This document shows, piece by piece, positions 61,831 to 64,000 of a DNA stretch of 64,000 nt. A program made the position numbers and the translations under genes. Each line of letters starts with the position of its first letter. Position 1 is the first letter of the stretch. The notes below the pieces were generated by a model. It made no database searches. It was given only the letters and a program-made list of their open reading frames with translations, and was not told where the DNA came from. The stretch spans positions 39,441-103,440 of the forward strand of contig NZ_LMVL02000011.1 in the NCBI RefSeq assembly GCF_001541345.2, written 5' to 3'. This DNA comes from Gillisella vitis (GTDB lineage Bacteria; Pseudomonadota; Alphaproteobacteria; Rhizobiales; Rhizobiaceae).

Positions 61831-63279
61831 ATGCTTGACCTTATCTCCCATTATTGGCCGCATCTTCTTGCCGTGATTTCCACTGTGATGGGCACGGTGG
61901 CTGCTGTGCATGCGGCGATGACCAAGCGCGATGTGCGTTCGGCGCTGTCCTGGGTTGGGGTCATCATTCTGTCGCCGATTATCGGCACGCTGATCTATGC
62001 GGTCGCGGGCGTTAACCGGATAAGGCGCGCCTCCTATATGGCGCGCCGGGCGCTGCGGCGGAGCCAGATGGAAGGCGTTCTAGCCCATTACGCCGTGCCG
62101 GACGGCGAAGTGAAGGCAAAATTCGGTGGGCGTTTGGAAGCGTTGCGGCATCTGGGCGAGCGGGTCACCCGCCATCCACTGACATCCGGCAATCGTCTGA
62201 CACCGCTTGCCAGCGGCGACGAGGCCTATGATGCGATGTGTGCGGCCATCGACGCGGCGCAGCATAGTATCCTGTTAGAAACCTATATTTTCGACAGGGA
62301 CAGCGTTGGCCTTCGGATTGCCGATTGCCTGATTGCGGCACGCAAGCGGGGCGTCGAGGTGCGGGTGTTGATCGATGCGGTCGGCGCGCGCTACAGCGTG
62401 CCGAGCATTGTTGGCTATCTCGCCGATGGCGGCATCACGGTCGCTTCTTTCAACGGCAAGGTCATTGTCGGCTTGAGGCTGCCCTATGCCAATCTGCGTA
62501 CGCATCGCAAAATTCTGGTGGTGGATGGTGCGGTGGGCTTTTTCGGCGGCATAAATATCCGCGAGGCCTTTGCGGGGCCGAATGCGGCCCGCGACACCCA
62601 TTTTCACGTCACCGGACCTGTCGTGGCCGAACTGTTTTCGGTGGCTGCCGACGATTGGCATTTCGAAACCGATGAGGCCCTGAACGGCGAAGCCTGGCAA
62701 TTGCATCTGGCCGCTGGCGAAGCAGGCGAGACACCTTACGCCCGCGCTGTGGTGTCCGGCCCGGATGCGCATCTGGAGAGCAATCACCGGGTGCTGACCG
62801 GGGCGTTTTCCGTCGCCGAGCGCTCCATCCGCATCCTGTCACCCTATTTCCTGCCGGACAATATTTTCCTGTCGGCGCTGGCGACAGCCGCCCGGCGCGG
62901 GGTGGCGGTGGAAATTATCGTTCCCTCGAAAAACAATCTCGCTGTGGTCAGTCATGCGATGAATGCGCAATTCGAGCAGATTATTCGCGATGGCTGCCGG
63001 ATCTTTCGCTCCACCGGACCGTTCGATCATTCGAAACTGCTGGTGATTGACGATAAATGGGCCTTTGTTGGTTCGTCCAATCTCGATGCCCGCTCGCTGC
63101 GGCTAAATTTCGAAATCGATCTGGAAGTCTATGACGACGATTTTGCCCGCTTCGTGGCGCGGCGCATGGACGAAAGCCGGGAAGGGGCCGAGGAAGTGAC
63201 GCTGGAAAGCTTGCACGCGCGTCCTTTCCTGTTGAAACTGATGCAAAGAGTGCTGTGGCTGGGCTCTCTGGCTTTGTAA
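61831..63279 (+). CDS. Phospholipase D-family protein, cardiolipin-synthase-like
   Basis: 482 residues. Two N-terminal membrane helices (LLAVISTVMGTVAAVHA and VGVIILSPIIGTLIYAVAGV) with the PLDc_N signature, then two HKD motifs: HRKILVVDG near 228 and DHSKLLVIDDKWAFVGSSNLD near 399. Such enzymes condense phosphatidylglycerol to cardiolipin at the inner membrane. The ATG at 61831 is preferred to a GTG three bases earlier. About 150 bases separate it from recN. Confidence 0.88.
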   Translation: MLDLISHYWPHLLAVISTVMGTVAAVHAAMTKRDVRSALSWVGVIILSPIIGTLIYAVAGVNRIRRASYMARRALRRSQMEGVLAHYAVPDGEVKAKFGGRLEALRHLGERVTRHPLTSGNRLTPLASGDEAYDAMCAAIDAAQHSILLETYIFDRDSVGLRIADCLIAARKRGVEVRVLIDAVGARYSVPSIVGYLADGGITVASFNGKVIVGLRLPYANLRTHRKILVVDGAVGFFGGINIREAFAGPNAARDTHFHVTGPVVAELFSVAADDWHFETDEALNGEAWQLHLAAGEAGETPYARAVVSGPDAHLESNHRVLTGAFSVAERSIRILSPYFLPDNIFLSALATAARRGVAVEIIVPSKNNLAVVSHAMNAQFEQIIRDGCRIFRSTGPFDHSKLLVIDDKWAFVGSSNLDARSLRLNFEIDLEVYDDDFARFVARRMDESREGAEEVTLESLHARPFLLKLMQRVLWLGSLAL

Positions 63280-63323
63280 TGCGGGTGGACATCGGCCTTC
63301 TGCCTCCTATGTTTTGAGTGAGA

Positions 63324-64000
63324 ATGAAAAAGCAAACCCATACTCTGCGCGCGCAAATGCTGACCTCGCTGCGCAATCGCCGCAGCCGTCCCCTGACGTC
63401 CAACGCGGGTGGGCGGGAAGCGGATACGCCCGGGCTTCTGGTGGCCTCCTACAATGTGCACAAATGCGTCGGCGTGGATGGCCGGTTCGACCCGGAGCGG
63501 ATTGCGCATGTGATCCGCGAAATCGGTCCTGACGTGATCGCGCTTCAGGAGGCGGACCAGCGTTTCGGCGAGCGCAACGGGCTTCTGGACCTTTCCCGCT
63601 TGCAAGGCGAAACCGGTTTGACGCGGGTCCCGGTTGCTGGCCTCACGAAAAGCCATGGCTGGCGCGGCAATGTGCTGCTGTTTCGCGAAGGCGTGGTGCG
63701 CGATGTCCATCCTTTCGTGCTGCCGGGGCTGGAGCCGCGCGGCGCCGTGGTGGCGGAAATCGAATTGAGCGGCGGGCGTGAACTCAGGATCATCGCCGCC
63801 CATCTTGGCCTGTTGCGCTGGGCGCGGCGTCAGCAGGCGGATTTCATCCTGAAGCTGATGCGCGAGCGGGCTGATTGTCCGACCGTGCTGATGGGGGTTT
63901 TCAATGAGTGGCGGGGGGGGGCGGGCGCGGGCGCTGCCCGGCGTGGGGCCGCTGTTTGGCCCGCTGCCACCGCCGGTGCCCAGCTTTCCGGCCCGGGCCC
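63324..64000 (+). pseudogene. Endonuclease/exonuclease/phosphatase family protein, truncated and apparently frameshifted
   Basis: The frame starts MKKQTHTLRAQ and shows VASYNVHKCVGVDGRFD near 40 and DVIALQEADQRFG near 70, both EEP-fold motifs. Near the end it reads LMGVFNEWRGG where the family has GDFN, the Asp being catalytic. After a run of nine G (63913-63921) the frame no longer resembles the family, but the +1 frame does (ALPGVGPLFGPLPPP, then SFPARA). So a one-base insertion and loss of the Asp occur within 30 bases, right at the edge of the window. This may be real decay or low-quality sequence. The 3' end lies outside. Confidence 0.75.

Noticed and set aside
1..64000. CRISPR arrays, insertion sequences, integrases and tRNA genes
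   Set aside because: No regularly spaced identical repeats, transposase motifs or cloverleaf sequences were seen while reading; a formal scan was not possible.

Overview
The window is chromosomal DNA from an alphaproteobacterium of the Rhizobiaceae, most like the Agrobacterium/Allorhizobium/Rhizobium group. The evidence is a rhizobial gene complement and order: the division and cell-wall (dcw) cluster from mraZ to ftsZ followed by lpxC, bamD and recN; btaAB for betaine lipids; a SahR-type regulator with metF; PPi-dependent phosphofructokinase; chemoreceptors, one ending in WEEF; and GC-rich codon use throughout. The species is inferred from general resemblance, not from a search.

Layout. Positions 1-9000 hold a mixed metabolic set: the end of an iron-type alcohol dehydrogenase, an orphan ParA/VirC1-like ATPase, a secreted L,D-transpeptidase, a mutarotase-like protein, a small BLH-type phosphatase domain, RidA, a ThDP enzyme, a DMT exporter and an alpha/beta hydrolase. 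Positions 9000-19000 hold a periplasmic RNase T2, EttA, two adjacent paralogous chemoreceptors, and sahR-metF behind a palindromic operator. Positions 19000-34800 hold a probable 25-residue membrane protein, a GlxA-type regulator with a cysteine hydrolase, btaAB behind a Pho box, a serine hydrolase, PFP and an unusual number of peptidoglycan-active enzymes: an MltB-like transglycosylase, a GH25 muramidase lipoprotein, two SLT-type transglycosylases and an AmiD-type amidase coupled to a TerB-DnaJ protein.

Positions 34793-35192 encode RNase P RNA. From there the dcw cluster runs rightwards: mraZ, rsmH, ftsL, ftsI, murE, murF, mraY, murD, ftsW, murG, murC, murB. It then breaks at a strong terminator, an MFS transporter on the other strand and a small proline-rich secreted protein with its own promoter and terminator. 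It resumes with ddl, ftsQ, ftsA and ftsZ, followed by lpxC, bamD, recN, a cardiolipin-synthase-like protein and a truncated endonuclease/exonuclease/phosphatase protein at the window edge.

Together the core makes lipid II precursors (MurB-G, Ddl, MraY), builds the divisome (FtsZ, A, Q, L, W, I) and starts outer-membrane biogenesis (LpxC, BamD). The best regulatory finds are four MraZ-type boxes with exact 10-bp periodicity upstream of mraZ, a SahR-type operator before sahR-metF and a Pho box before btaA. The less described items are the 25-aa membrane protein, the proline-rich cysteine-containing secreted protein inside the dcw break, and a pair of perfect long hairpins at 22461-22568. I saw no CRISPR array, insertion sequence, prophage or tRNA.
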